Assembly (NCBI GenBank): GCA_964511665.1
Contig: CAZEHA010000048.1
Coordinates: 1 to 26,081 of the forward strand
Direction of reading: 5' to 3'
From: JAGOEF01 sp964511665
GTDB taxonomy: Bacteria > Bacteroidota > Bacteroidia > Bacteroidales > ML635J-15
DNA length: 26,081 nt
The position numbers were made by a program, and so were the translations under genes. Within the stretch, counting starts at the first letter, position 1; each line of letters begins with the position of its first letter. Below the pieces are notes generated by a model. It was not told the DNA's origin. It saw only the letters and a program-made list of their open reading frames with translations, and searched no databases. Below, piece by piece: positions 1 to 7,394 of this stretch.

Positions 1-8
1 AGGGCACT

Positions 9-35
9 TTTGATGGACAAAATTTTTTAACTTTG
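9..35 (+). promoter_or_regulatory. Possible Bacteroidota-type promoter before the kinase fragment
   Basis: A TAACTTTG box at 28-35 matches the Bacteroidota -7 consensus TAnnTTTG. A TTTG lies at 9-12, but the spacing is 15 nt rather than the usual 19-21, so the -33 part is doubtful. If real, it would start a transcript about 20 nt before the TTG/ATG starts of the kinase fragment, making that fragment a transcribed gene and not only the tail of a longer one. It is close to the window edge, so context is missing. Confidence 0.3.
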
Positions 36-60
36 CAGGGCAGCTAAATAATTACGATAT

Positions 61-666
61 TTGAATATTATGCTCGAACACAAAGAAGGCGATAACATTG
101 CAGCTTACGATAAAATGATTCGTAGGTCAATCGACCGCATAAAAGACATGCGTGCACTGATTTTCGACTTGCTCGACTTAACCAAAATAGAATCGGGACA
201 AGCTTCGCGAAACATCGAAGACATTCATCTGAACGAAATACTGCGCAATTCGGTGGCAAGCATTCAGCCCATGGCCATACAAAAAGATATTGGTATTTTG
301 GTTGAAGATTCTCATCCGGTGGTGCTCAAAGCCGATATTCGAGATATAGAAATTGTAATGAACAATCTGTTGTCGAATGCAGTAAAATATAACAAGCCCC
401 AAGGTAGTATCTTATGCAAGATTTCCGACACTCCCACAGAGATTATGATCTCGATTGCCGACACAGGCATTGGAATTGGCGAAGCAGATATCGAAAAGCT
501 TTTTGGCGAATTTGTACGCATTCGCAACGAAAATACCCGAAATATTTCCGGTAGTGGTTTGGGTCTGGCTATCGTAAAAAAAATACTGAACAGCTACGAT
601 GCAAGCATACACGTTAATAGCATACCAGGACAAGGCTCTGAATTTATTGTAACATTTAAAAAGTAA
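61..666 (+). CDS. Sensor histidine kinase, C-terminal part (partial HisKA + HATPase_c)
   Basis: This is the ATP-binding half of a two-component sensor kinase. Residues 1-45 look like the second helix of a HisKA dimerisation domain, ending in the typical LLDLTKIESG. The HATPase_c domain follows, with N-box NNLLSNAVKYN (101-111), G1 box DTGIGI (134-139) and G2 box GSGLGLAI (164-171). The phospho-accepting His box and any sensor domain are absent. Upstream, this frame has stops at 28-30 and 49-51, and the other two frames also have stops, so the protein cannot be extended here. The start is TTG 61 or ATG 70. It sits 6 nt before rex and heads the hydrogenase-sensor operon. It may be a truncated gene, an unusual short ATPase, or an artefact of the sequence edge. 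The domain call is secure; whether it is functional is not. Confidence 0.8.
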   Translation: MNIMLEHKEGDNIAAYDKMIRRSIDRIKDMRALIFDLLDLTKIESGQASRNIEDIHLNEILRNSVASIQPMAIQKDIGILVEDSHPVVLKADIRDIEIVMNNLLSNAVKYNKPQGSILCKISDTPTEIMISIADTGIGIGEADIEKLFGEFVRIRNENTRNISGSGLGLAIVKKILNSYDASIHVNSIPGQGSEFIVTFKK

Positions 667-672
667 CACACT

Positions 673-1305
673 ATGTTGCCCGAAAAAACTATCGAACGTC
701 TCAGTCAATATCGCAGGCTGCTAACACAACTGCACCACGAAGGCCGCGATTACATCTTTTCGCACGATATTGCTCTATTGTTGCATCTTACATCGGTGCA
801 GGTGCGACGCGACATTATGCTTATTGGATATACGGGTTCCCAACGCAAAGGTTATATTGTGGTCGACATGATATCGAAAATAGGAGAAATACTCGATGCC
901 CCCAAGGGTTTACGTGCTGCTGTTTTTGGTATGGGAAATCTGGGAAAAGCCATCACCAGTTATTTTAACGGAACCGGACATAATATTTCTATTGTGGCCG
1001 CTTTCGATAGCGATATTCAAAAAAACGACAGACTTATTTCGGGTATCCCGTGTCATGGTATTCAAGAAATTAAATCGGTGATTCTGAATCAGAAAATTTC
1101 TCTGGCCATTCTTACGCTACCGCCCCAGTTTGCTCAGGAAATAACCGATAATCTGGTGTTTGCCGGCATAAAAGGAATACTGAATTTTACCAGTGTTCCG
1201 CTGCGCGTTTCTCCCGATGTTTTTGTAGAAAACTACGATATGTTGAGTTCTCTCGAAAAAATTGCATATTTTGTTAAAGAAATTCATAAAGATAGCATTG
1301 TGTAA
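673..1305 (+). CDS. rex: Redox-sensing transcriptional repressor Rex
   Basis: Rex binds DNA when the NADH/NAD+ ratio is low and releases it when NADH rises, controlling fermentation, hydrogenase and respiratory genes in many bacteria. The 210-residue length is normal for the family. The N-terminal winged helix includes SVQVRRDI (41-48), the usual recognition-helix region of Rex. A Rossmann fold follows with dinucleotide motif GMGNLGKA (86-93). The C-terminal swapped helix region includes EKIAYFVKEI. The gene starts 6 nt after the kinase fragment and 17 nt before the ribF-like gene, so it is in the same transcript as the hydrogenase-type sensor. That fits a redox-control role and allows autoregulation, but no Rex operator is visible inside the window because the operon start is cut off. 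Confidence 0.93.
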   Translation: MLPEKTIERLSQYRRLLTQLHHEGRDYIFSHDIALLLHLTSVQVRRDIMLIGYTGSQRKGYIVVDMISKIGEILDAPKGLRAAVFGMGNLGKAITSYFNGTGHNISIVAAFDSDIQKNDRLISGIPCHGIQEIKSVILNQKISLAILTLPPQFAQEITDNLVFAGIKGILNFTSVPLRVSPDVFVENYDMLSSLEKIAYFVKEIHKDSIV

Positions 1306-1322
1306 CAATACCCACAGAAGAG

Positions 1323-2219
1323 ATGAAGGTTCATAGAAGTTTTGAAGGTTTTGGTGAAATAAAAAATCCGGTGGTTACTACCGGGTCGTTCGATGGAGTT
1401 CATGTTGGCCACAGGGTTATTATTCAGCGCATCAATTTCCTGGCAAAAGCTATTGGAGGCGAATCGGTACTGATAACTTTTTATCCGCATCCGCGCAAAG
1501 TGCTTTTTCCCGACGATAATAAGGCCCTATATCTGATTAACAGCAGTGCCGAAAAAGAATATTTACTTTCGAATACAGGCCTCGACCACCTGTTTATTAT
1601 CGATTTTACCCTCGAGTTCTCGAGAACGCCTTCCGATGTTTTTGTGAAAGATATATTGCTGGCAAAACTAAAAGCAAAAATTATTGTGGTAGGGTTTAAC
1701 CATCATTTTGGGCACAACCGACAAGGTGATTATCATTACCTGTATAACCTCAGCCGCGAAATGAATTTTAGAGTAGAAGAAATTCCACAGCAGGATATCG
1801 AAAATGAGGCCGTGAGTTCAACGCGTATTCGAAAGGCTATTACTTCAGGTAAAATTGGACATGCCAATGCGTATCTCAATCATCCTTTTTTCTTTCTTTC
1901 CGGGGTTTCGCCCGATACGATAACAGTTGACAATTATCGGCGTTATTCACTGAAGCTCGATGCTTCCGAAAAAATATTGCCTCCCTCAGGGCGATACGCT
2001 GCCAAAATGCTTGGGAACAACAATGTGCAGCACGTGTGGTGCGATATTGTTCGGCCAAATGCATTTGTATATCTACACAATGAATTGGATGTTGACAGTA
2101 ATGCCGAATACATTATAGAGTTGCACATGCTGCATCAACCTATCGATTCGGAAGCCGAGTGTGTAGATAATGCACGCTTTGTGAAAGATGTTTTGTTTTT
2201 ATCGGAATTGATTTATTAA
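1323..2219 (+). CDS. RibF-like FAD synthetase with degenerate riboflavin-kinase half
   Basis: Bifunctional RibF makes FMN from riboflavin and then FAD. The N-terminal FMN adenylyltransferase half is well kept: GSFDGVHVGH (21-30) with the HxGH nucleotidyl-transfer motif, FYPHP (53-57), a GFNHHFGHNRQGD loop (124-136) and SSTRIRKAI (165-173). The C-terminal half (about 190-298) lacks the riboflavin-kinase signature (GRxLGFPTANI); that place reads VSPDTITVDNYRRYSL. Only faint kinase-fold echoes remain, such as GRYAAKMLG (223-231) and IIELHMLH. The 298-residue length equals that of full RibF, so this is loss of motif, not truncation. It probably adenylates FMN or a related compound, or has a new role; a normal ribF should exist elsewhere. 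It is 17 nt after rex and 27 nt before the UDP-glucose dehydrogenase gene. Confidence 0.82.
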   Translation: MKVHRSFEGFGEIKNPVVTTGSFDGVHVGHRVIIQRINFLAKAIGGESVLITFYPHPRKVLFPDDNKALYLINSSAEKEYLLSNTGLDHLFIIDFTLEFSRTPSDVFVKDILLAKLKAKIIVVGFNHHFGHNRQGDYHYLYNLSREMNFRVEEIPQQDIENEAVSSTRIRKAITSGKIGHANAYLNHPFFFLSGVSPDTITVDNYRRYSLKLDASEKILPPSGRYAAKMLGNNNVQHVWCDIVRPNAFVYLHNELDVDSNAEYIIELHMLHQPIDSEAECVDNARFVKDVLFLSELIY

Positions 2220-2246
2220 TATTGAAGTCTGAAAAATATTTTGCTT

Positions 2247-3560
2247 ATGAAAGTTGTAATGGTGGGAACAGGATATGTTGGTTTGGTTTCGGGAACCTGC
2301 TTTGCCGAAATGGGCGTTAACACAGTGTGTGTTGATATCGATACAAAAAAAATTGAAAACCTGAAAAAGGGTATTATCCCCATTTGGGAGCCGGGTCTCG
2401 ACGATATGGTGAAACGTAACACCGATGCCGGCCGCTTGAGTTTCTCGTGCCGCTTGAAAGACAGCATACAGGGGGCCGATGCCTGTTTCATTGCTGTGGG
2501 TACTCCCCCCGACGAAGATGGCAGTGCCGATTTGCAATATGTGTTGGCAGTGGCTCGCGAAATAGGCCAAAGCCTTAGTAATTATATGGTGATTGTTACA
2601 AAAAGCACTGTGCCAATTGGTACATCCGAAAAAGTAAGGCTTGCAATTGCACAGGAACTTGCCTCGCGAAAATCAGATATCGAATTCGACGTGGCTTCGA
2701 ACCCCGAATTTCTTAAGGAAGGAGATGCCATCGACGATTGCATGCACCCCGATAGAATTGTGATTGGAACCGACAGCGAACGTGCCCGCGATGTACTTAA
2801 CCGACTCTATAAACCATTTGTGCTCAACGGACATCCAATCATCTTTATGGATATACCATCGGCCGAAATCACCAAATACACAGCCAATGCTATGCTGGCA
2901 ACAAAAATTAGTTTCATGAACGATATTGCCAATTTCTGTGAACTTGTTGGGGCCGATATCAACGCTGTGCGAAAAGGCATTGGCAGCGATAGAAGAATTG
3001 GCCCGTATTTTATTTATGCCGGAACCGGTTATGGAGGATCGTGTTTCCCGAAAGATGTGAAAGCCATAATAAAATCCGGCGATAAGCAAGGATACTCTCT
3101 CGAAATTCTGAAGGCTGTTGAAAATGTGAACGACCGCCAAAAAATGCGACTATATCAAAAAGCTATGCAATACTTCGGCAACAATCTTCGGGGTAAAAAA
3201 ATAGCCATGTGGGGGCTGTCGTTTAAGCCCAATACCGACGATATGCGTGAAGCACCTGCTTTGGTGCTTGTCGATTTATTGCTCAAGGCCGGATGCACCG
3301 TGGTGGCCTACGACCCGGTAGCCGTTGAAGAAGCACGCCGCCGAATTGGCAATGCCATTGAATATGTCGAAAACCCCTATGATGCCATTGTTGATGCCGA
3401 TGCTCTCTTTCTGGTTACTGAATGGACAGAGTTTCGGGTGCTGAATTTCGAGAAAATGAAACAAATGAAAACTAAAGTCGTTTTCGACGGACGAAATATT
3501 TACGACCCCAACGAATTGCGCGAGCATGGAATCGAATATTTCGGAATAGGGCGAAAATAA
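2247..3560 (+). CDS. ugd: UDP-glucose 6-dehydrogenase
   Basis: The enzyme oxidises UDP-glucose twice, with 2 NAD+, to UDP-glucuronate, a cytoplasmic precursor for capsule, exopolysaccharide and lipopolysaccharide sugars. The N-terminal Rossmann motif is GTGYVGL (7-13). NPEFLKEG and the catalytic loop GGSCFPKD follow, with nucleophile Cys266, and then the C-terminal NAD/UDP-binding domain (GLSFKPNTDDMREAP). The length, 437 residues, is typical. I chose ATG at 2247 over the TTG at 2241 because MKVVMVGTGYVG is the usual family start. The gene lies between redox-signalling genes, 27 nt after the ribF-like gene and 12 nt before the [2Fe-2S] gene, so polysaccharide precursor supply may be co-expressed with the hydrogenase-type sensor. 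The functional link is an inference from position only. Confidence 0.95.
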   Translation: MKVVMVGTGYVGLVSGTCFAEMGVNTVCVDIDTKKIENLKKGIIPIWEPGLDDMVKRNTDAGRLSFSCRLKDSIQGADACFIAVGTPPDEDGSADLQYVLAVAREIGQSLSNYMVIVTKSTVPIGTSEKVRLAIAQELASRKSDIEFDVASNPEFLKEGDAIDDCMHPDRIVIGTDSERARDVLNRLYKPFVLNGHPIIFMDIPSAEITKYTANAMLATKISFMNDIANFCELVGADINAVRKGIGSDRRIGPYFIYAGTGYGGSCFPKDVKAIIKSGDKQGYSLEILKAVENVNDRQKMRLYQKAMQYFGNNLRGKKIAMWGLSFKPNTDDMREAPALVLVDLLLKAGCTVVAYDPVAVEEARRRIGNAIEYVENPYDAIVDADALFLVTEWTEFRVLNFEKMKQMKTKVVFDGRNIYDPNELREHGIEYFGIGRK

Positions 3561-3572
3561 AAACACAGCAAT

Positions 3573-3824
3573 ATGAATAAACAAGTCGAAATAACCATTT
3601 GCCTCGGAAGTTCTTGCTTTAGCCGTGGAAACAAAGAAATGGTGGCGCATATTCAAGATTATTTGCACGAACGGAATCTGAACGATGCTGTTATATTCAA
3701 AGGTGGGCATTGTTTCGGAAACTGCAGCAATGGTCCGGTTATTATTGTAAACGGACAAGCCTATTATGGCATCAATAAAATTGCGGTTACCGAAATACTA
3801 AATCAGGTTTTCAATATTCAATAA
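3573..3824 (+). CDS. Thioredoxin-like [2Fe-2S] ferredoxin (NuoE/HydC-like)
   Basis: This small 83-residue protein belongs to the thioredoxin-fold [2Fe-2S] family (NuoE C-terminal domain, complex I 24 kDa type). The four cluster ligands are visible as C10-x4-C15 and C47-x3-C51 (contexts CLGSSC and CFGNC), with a normal NGQAYYGI segment after them. The N-terminal helical domain of full NuoE is missing, so it is a stand-alone electron carrier. It sits 11 nt before the hydrogenase-like gene. Such proteins commonly neighbour [FeFe]-hydrogenases, where they pass electrons between NAD(P)H or ferredoxin partners and the hydrogenase. No NuoF-type flavoprotein is present here, so its direct partner is probably the sensory hydrogenase itself. 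Confidence 0.88.
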   Translation: MNKQVEITICLGSSCFSRGNKEMVAHIQDYLHERNLNDAVIFKGGHCFGNCSNGPVIIVNGQAYYGINKIAVTEILNQVFNIQ

Positions 3825-3835
3825 AAAGTCGTGGT

Positions 3836-5674
3836 ATGGAACTGATACAATTCGATAAAACAAAATGCACACAGTGCTTCGCCTGCGTGCGATCGTGCCC
3901 TGTCAGAGCCATTCAGGTGGGCCCCGACGAAAAAGGTATTGTTATCAACCTGAAACGCTGCATCGGTTGTGGAAATTGCTATGTGAACTGTGCTTCAAAA
4001 GCAATACAATACTACAACAGCATTAACGATAGCATTTCATTATTAGAAAAATATCAGGTAATAGCCATTGTCGATCCTTGTATAGCTGCCGAATTTCCCG
4101 ATATAACCGATTACCGTAACTTCGTGGGGATGATTCGTAGTATTGGCTTTTCGAAGGTGTGCGAAATATCTTTTGGTGCCGACCTGGTGGCAGCCGAATA
4201 TAAAACTGTACTCGAAAATTTTAAAGGGAAGTTTTATATTACATCGGCATGCACTCCTGTGGTTGAATACGTTCGAAAATTCCAACCCGGCCTGGTCGAT
4301 AGCCTGATACCGGTGCTTACACCCATGCTTGCCACGGCAAAAGCCTGTCGCGAATTATATGGTAACGACCACAAAATTATTGCAATAACACCTTGTATAG
4401 GTCAAAAACTTGAAGCTGTTGAATTTAACGGACTGGTACAAGCCGTTCTTACATTCGAAGAACTACGTGAACTGTTCAAACAAAAAGAAATTAACGAAAA
4501 CACGGTAGAGTACTCTGAGTTCGATATGCCAAGTGGTAGCAAGGGTTCTCTTTTTCCGTTGAGTACCGGATTGCTCGAAGCAGCCGATATAAGCACCGAG
4601 GCAGGTGTCAATCGTATTATTTGCCGAGAAGGTCCTCAGGAATTTCGCGATAACATCGACGACTTTTCGCGCATTGCAGCCATAAAACATCACCTCAATG
4701 CATTTTACTGCAACGGTTGTTGCACCGGCCCATGCACTTCTTCGCAGCGATCGTACATGCTTAATCACAGCCTGGTGGTTGATTATGCCATGCGTAGAAT
4801 CGCGTCGCAAAAGAAAAATAAATCAGCCGATAAAATTACGCCTGTTTCAATTACTAGAAACATACTGCCCGACGACAGGCGCATTCCTATGCCGCAACAC
4901 GAACGCATATTAGAAGTGTTGCGCTTGTTGGGACGCGATAATACCGAAAACCATGGGTGTCAGTCGTGTGGATATAAGTCGTGCACCGAGTTTGCCATCG
5001 ACGTAGCTAAAGGTTTAGCAAAACCCGAGCTTTGTGTAACCTATACATTGCGCAACAGTCAAGATTACATTCGCCAATTAACAGTAACCAACAAGAAACT
5101 GGCCGAAACCCAAAAAGCACTCGAAATTTCGGAACGTAAACTGAGGCAAGAGCACAGCGATATTAAAGAAAACACACAATTGCTTGAAGCGATACTGCAA
5201 AAATTACCCTCGGGAGTTGTGCTTGCCGATAAGAACCTTCGTGTGCTGCAGTCGAACGAAAAATTTGTTCACATCATAGGCAAGGAAGCCGAAGAAATAA
5301 ACGAAATCATACCCGGTCTTGCCGGTGCCGATCTTAAAAGTTTATTGCCACAAGCAGTGTATGCACTATTTGGTTATGTGATTGGCAACAATCAGCCGGT
5401 TATCAATAAAGATATCAGCTACGACGATAAGTTGCTTAATGTGTCGGTTTTCCCTATTAAAAAAGGCGAAATTGCCGGTGCGGTGTTCCGCGATTTGTAT
5501 CAGCCCGAAGTGCGGCGCGAAGAAGTAATTAACAGGGTAAACGAAGTTATCGAGAAAAACCTGCAAATGGTGCAGCAAATCGGATTCCTGTTGGGCGAGG
5601 GAGCCTCCGAAACCGAGCGAATGCTCAACACTATTATTGAGGCTTTTCAAAAGGGTAATCAACAAAGTCTCTGA
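3836..5674 (+). CDS. Sensory-type [FeFe]-hydrogenase with PAS-like domain (HydS-like, group C)
   Basis: This 612-residue cytoplasmic protein is probably a hydrogen or redox sensor, not a bulk hydrogenase. Order of domains: two [4Fe-4S] ferredoxin motifs (C11/14/17/21 and C42/45/48/52); an [FeFe]-hydrogenase H-domain (about 70-325); a Fes-type [4Fe-4S] motif C375-x2-C378-x4-C383-x16-C400; a coiled coil (about 415-450); and a PAS-like domain (about 450-555) with a helical tail. The four H-cluster cysteines are kept: C139 (TSACTP), C187 (TPCIGQKLE), C292 and C296 (YCNGCC). The proton-relay Cys of the first motif is Ala138, as described for sensory HydS proteins, and the usual K and M residues around the H-cluster are also changed. 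Its stop overlaps the start of a SpoIIE phosphatase gene, the layout known for phosphatase-linked group C [FeFe]-hydrogenases. The family call is firm; H2 sensing is inferred. Confidence 0.87.
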   Translation: MELIQFDKTKCTQCFACVRSCPVRAIQVGPDEKGIVINLKRCIGCGNCYVNCASKAIQYYNSINDSISLLEKYQVIAIVDPCIAAEFPDITDYRNFVGMIRSIGFSKVCEISFGADLVAAEYKTVLENFKGKFYITSACTPVVEYVRKFQPGLVDSLIPVLTPMLATAKACRELYGNDHKIIAITPCIGQKLEAVEFNGLVQAVLTFEELRELFKQKEINENTVEYSEFDMPSGSKGSLFPLSTGLLEAADISTEAGVNRIICREGPQEFRDNIDDFSRIAAIKHHLNAFYCNGCCTGPCTSSQRSYMLNHSLVVDYAMRRIASQKKNKSADKITPVSITRNILPDDRRIPMPQHERILEVLRLLGRDNTENHGCQSCGYKSCTEFAIDVAKGLAKPELCVTYTLRNSQDYIRQLTVTNKKLAETQKALEISERKLRQEHSDIKENTQLLEAILQKLPSGVVLADKNLRVLQSNEKFVHIIGKEAEEINEIIPGLAGADLKSLLPQAVYALFGYVIGNNQPVINKDISYDDKLLNVSVFPIKKGEIAGAVFRDLYQPEVRREEVINRVNEVIEKNLQMVQQIGFLLGEGASETERMLNTIIEAFQKGNQQSL

Positions 5675-6858
5675 TGAGTAAAGATATTTTCATAGAAATA
5701 GATGCCAGGCAAATAAATCATCTGGGCGAAAAAATCTGTGGCGATGTGTTTCTCAAACGTCGCATCAAAGAAGAGAATCGTTTTATTGTGGTGTTAAGCG
5801 ATGGAATGGGTCATGGTGTTAAGGCCAATGTGTTGGCTACTCTTACCGCTACCATGGCTATGAATTTTACCATCGAGCACCGAGAACCCGGTCGCATAGC
5901 CGAAATCATCATGAAAACCCTGCCTGTGTGTAAGGAACGAATGATAGCCTATGCCACTTTTACCATCATCGACATTTCAGGAAGCGACAAGGTGCAAATT
6001 ATCGAATATGACAATCCTCAAACCATGGTCTTTCGCGAAAACCGCATTATGCCCTTGCATCGCGAAGAAATCGATTTGGCCGCATTTGCCCATCATAACA
6101 AAAAACTCTGTGTGGCAAGTTTCTACCCTCATCTGGGCGATCGCATTGTTCTTGTTTCCGACGGTGTGTCGCAATCGGGCATGGGAAGCGATACTTTTCC
6201 GTTTGGCTGGGGTGCCGCAAAAATATCTGATTATGTGGTTGGTGTTCTCGATTCCGACCCGCAGATTTCGGCAGCAAAACTTGCCGAAAAAATTGTAAAC
6301 CGGTCGGTGTTGAACGATGGATATAAATCGAAAGACGATACCAGTTGTGCTTCGCTATATTTCCGCGAACCACGCCGCTTACTTCTTGTTACAGGCCCTC
6401 CATTCGAGCAGAACTATGATGCCCGTCTTGCCGATACCATCCGGAATTATAATGGTAAAATAATCGTTAGCGGAGGGACTACCACCGATATTGTGTCGCG
6501 TGAACTAAATCTGGAAGTTACCGATAGCCTGCATTTCTACGATAAAGAATTGCCCCCCGTTTCGTACATGCCCGGCATCGACCTGGTTACCGAAGGTATT
6601 CTCACTCTGAATAAGGTAAGCCGCATCTTGCGCGATTACGATAGCAACTATCCCACAGGTAAAGGCCCTGCCGATCAAATTGTGAAGCTGTTCTACGAAA
6701 GCGACCAGATTCATTTTGTTGTTGGAACTAAAATAAATGAAGCACATCAAGACCCAAATGTTCCTGTCGATCTCGAAATCAGGCGCACTATTATCAATAG
6801 AATCGCACGTCTGCTCGACGAAAAATTTCTCAAAGAAGTAAGTATTAGCTACTTGTAG
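5674..6858 (+). CDS. SpoIIE/PP2C-type serine phosphatase with extra C-terminal domain
   Basis: This is a metal-dependent serine/threonine phosphatase of the SpoIIE/RsbU family, which typically dephosphorylates anti-sigma-factor antagonists. Metal-binding and core motifs are visible: GD (23-24), SDGMGHG (42-48), SDGVSQ (162-167) and DDTS (221-224). Residues about 235-394 form a second region outside the phosphatase fold, starting RRLLLVTGPP and containing a glycine/threonine-rich SGGTTTD stretch and DLVTEGILTL. I do not recognise a named domain there; it could bind a partner or a nucleotide. No signal peptide or membrane segment is visible. ATG 5674 shares one base with the TGA of the hydrogenase gene (TGATG), so the two are translationally coupled and very likely act together. 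The substrate protein is not encoded in the window. Confidence 0.88.
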   Translation: MSKDIFIEIDARQINHLGEKICGDVFLKRRIKEENRFIVVLSDGMGHGVKANVLATLTATMAMNFTIEHREPGRIAEIIMKTLPVCKERMIAYATFTIIDISGSDKVQIIEYDNPQTMVFRENRIMPLHREEIDLAAFAHHNKKLCVASFYPHLGDRIVLVSDGVSQSGMGSDTFPFGWGAAKISDYVVGVLDSDPQISAAKLAEKIVNRSVLNDGYKSKDDTSCASLYFREPRRLLLVTGPPFEQNYDARLADTIRNYNGKIIVSGGTTTDIVSRELNLEVTDSLHFYDKELPPVSYMPGIDLVTEGILTLNKVSRILRDYDSNYPTGKGPADQIVKLFYESDQIHFVVGTKINEAHQDPNVPVDLEIRRTIINRIARLLDEKFLKEVSISYL

Positions 6859-6875
6859 TGTTGTTTATTTTGCAA

Positions 6876-7394
6876 TCACCTGCAATGGCTTCTTATGGTA
6901 TTAAATACCTGACCGAACCATGCGGTAAAATCATGTGCATTCGTGTGTAATCGCTGCTTGATATCATCGGGCATCACCCATGCGTATTCAGCCACTTCGT
7001 CGGGGTGGGGCTTGGGAGTTCCGTCCCACACACCCACATACACATGGTCGATTTCGTTCTCGAACAAGCCATTGTCGAAGGCAGCATAATAACGGAACTT
7101 ACCCACAAAATTGAGTTCGCAATCGAATCCCATTTCATGCTTTAAGCGCTTGTGAATTGCTTCTTCCATTTCTTCACCGGGCAATAAATGACTGCAGCAA
7201 GTGTTGGTCCACAATCCGGGTGAGTGATATTTTTTAAATGCTCTTTGGTGAAGCAAAAATCCTTTCTCGCTGTGAATTACCTGTATCGAAAACGCCCGGT
7301 GAAGAAGACCGAGCCGATGTACCTCTTGTTTGTAGGAATATCCCGTTATTACATCATCATTGTTAACTGTAGCTATCAGGTCATTTGTTATCAT
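6876..7394 (-). CDS. idi: Isopentenyl-diphosphate delta-isomerase, type I
   Basis: The enzyme interconverts isopentenyl and dimethylallyl diphosphate, balancing the two C5 building blocks of quinones, carotenoids and undecaprenyl phosphate. It is a Nudix-fold protein. HRAFS lies near the start, the catalytic cysteine is in WTNTCCSH, and the catalytic glutamate region is ENEIDHVY. With ATG at 7394 the protein has 172 residues and the second Cys of TNTCCSH becomes Cys67, the same number as the catalytic Cys of the E. coli enzyme, which supports this start over the in-frame one at 7436. The start overlaps the 3' end of the photolyase gene by 14 nt, so the two are co-transcribed. The organism uses the MEP pathway (dxs at 21440), where Idi is helpful but not strictly required. 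It converges with the phosphatase gene, with 17 nt between stops and no clear terminator. Confidence 0.92.
   Translation of the reverse strand: MITNDLIATVNNDDVITGYSYKQEVHRLGLLHRAFSIQVIHSEKGFLLHQRAFKKYHSPGLWTNTCCSHLLPGEEMEEAIHKRLKHEMGFDCELNFVGKFRYYAAFDNGLFENEIDHVYVGVWDGTPKPHPDEVAEYAWVMPDDIKQRLHTNAHDFTAWFGQVFNTIRSHCR

Noticed and set aside
4463..4810. Antisense ORF of 115 codons inside the hydrogenase gene
   Set aside because: It lies fully within a well-supported gene and has no recognisable motif; the same holds for the other long antisense ORFs such as 2673-3140 and 3276-3758.
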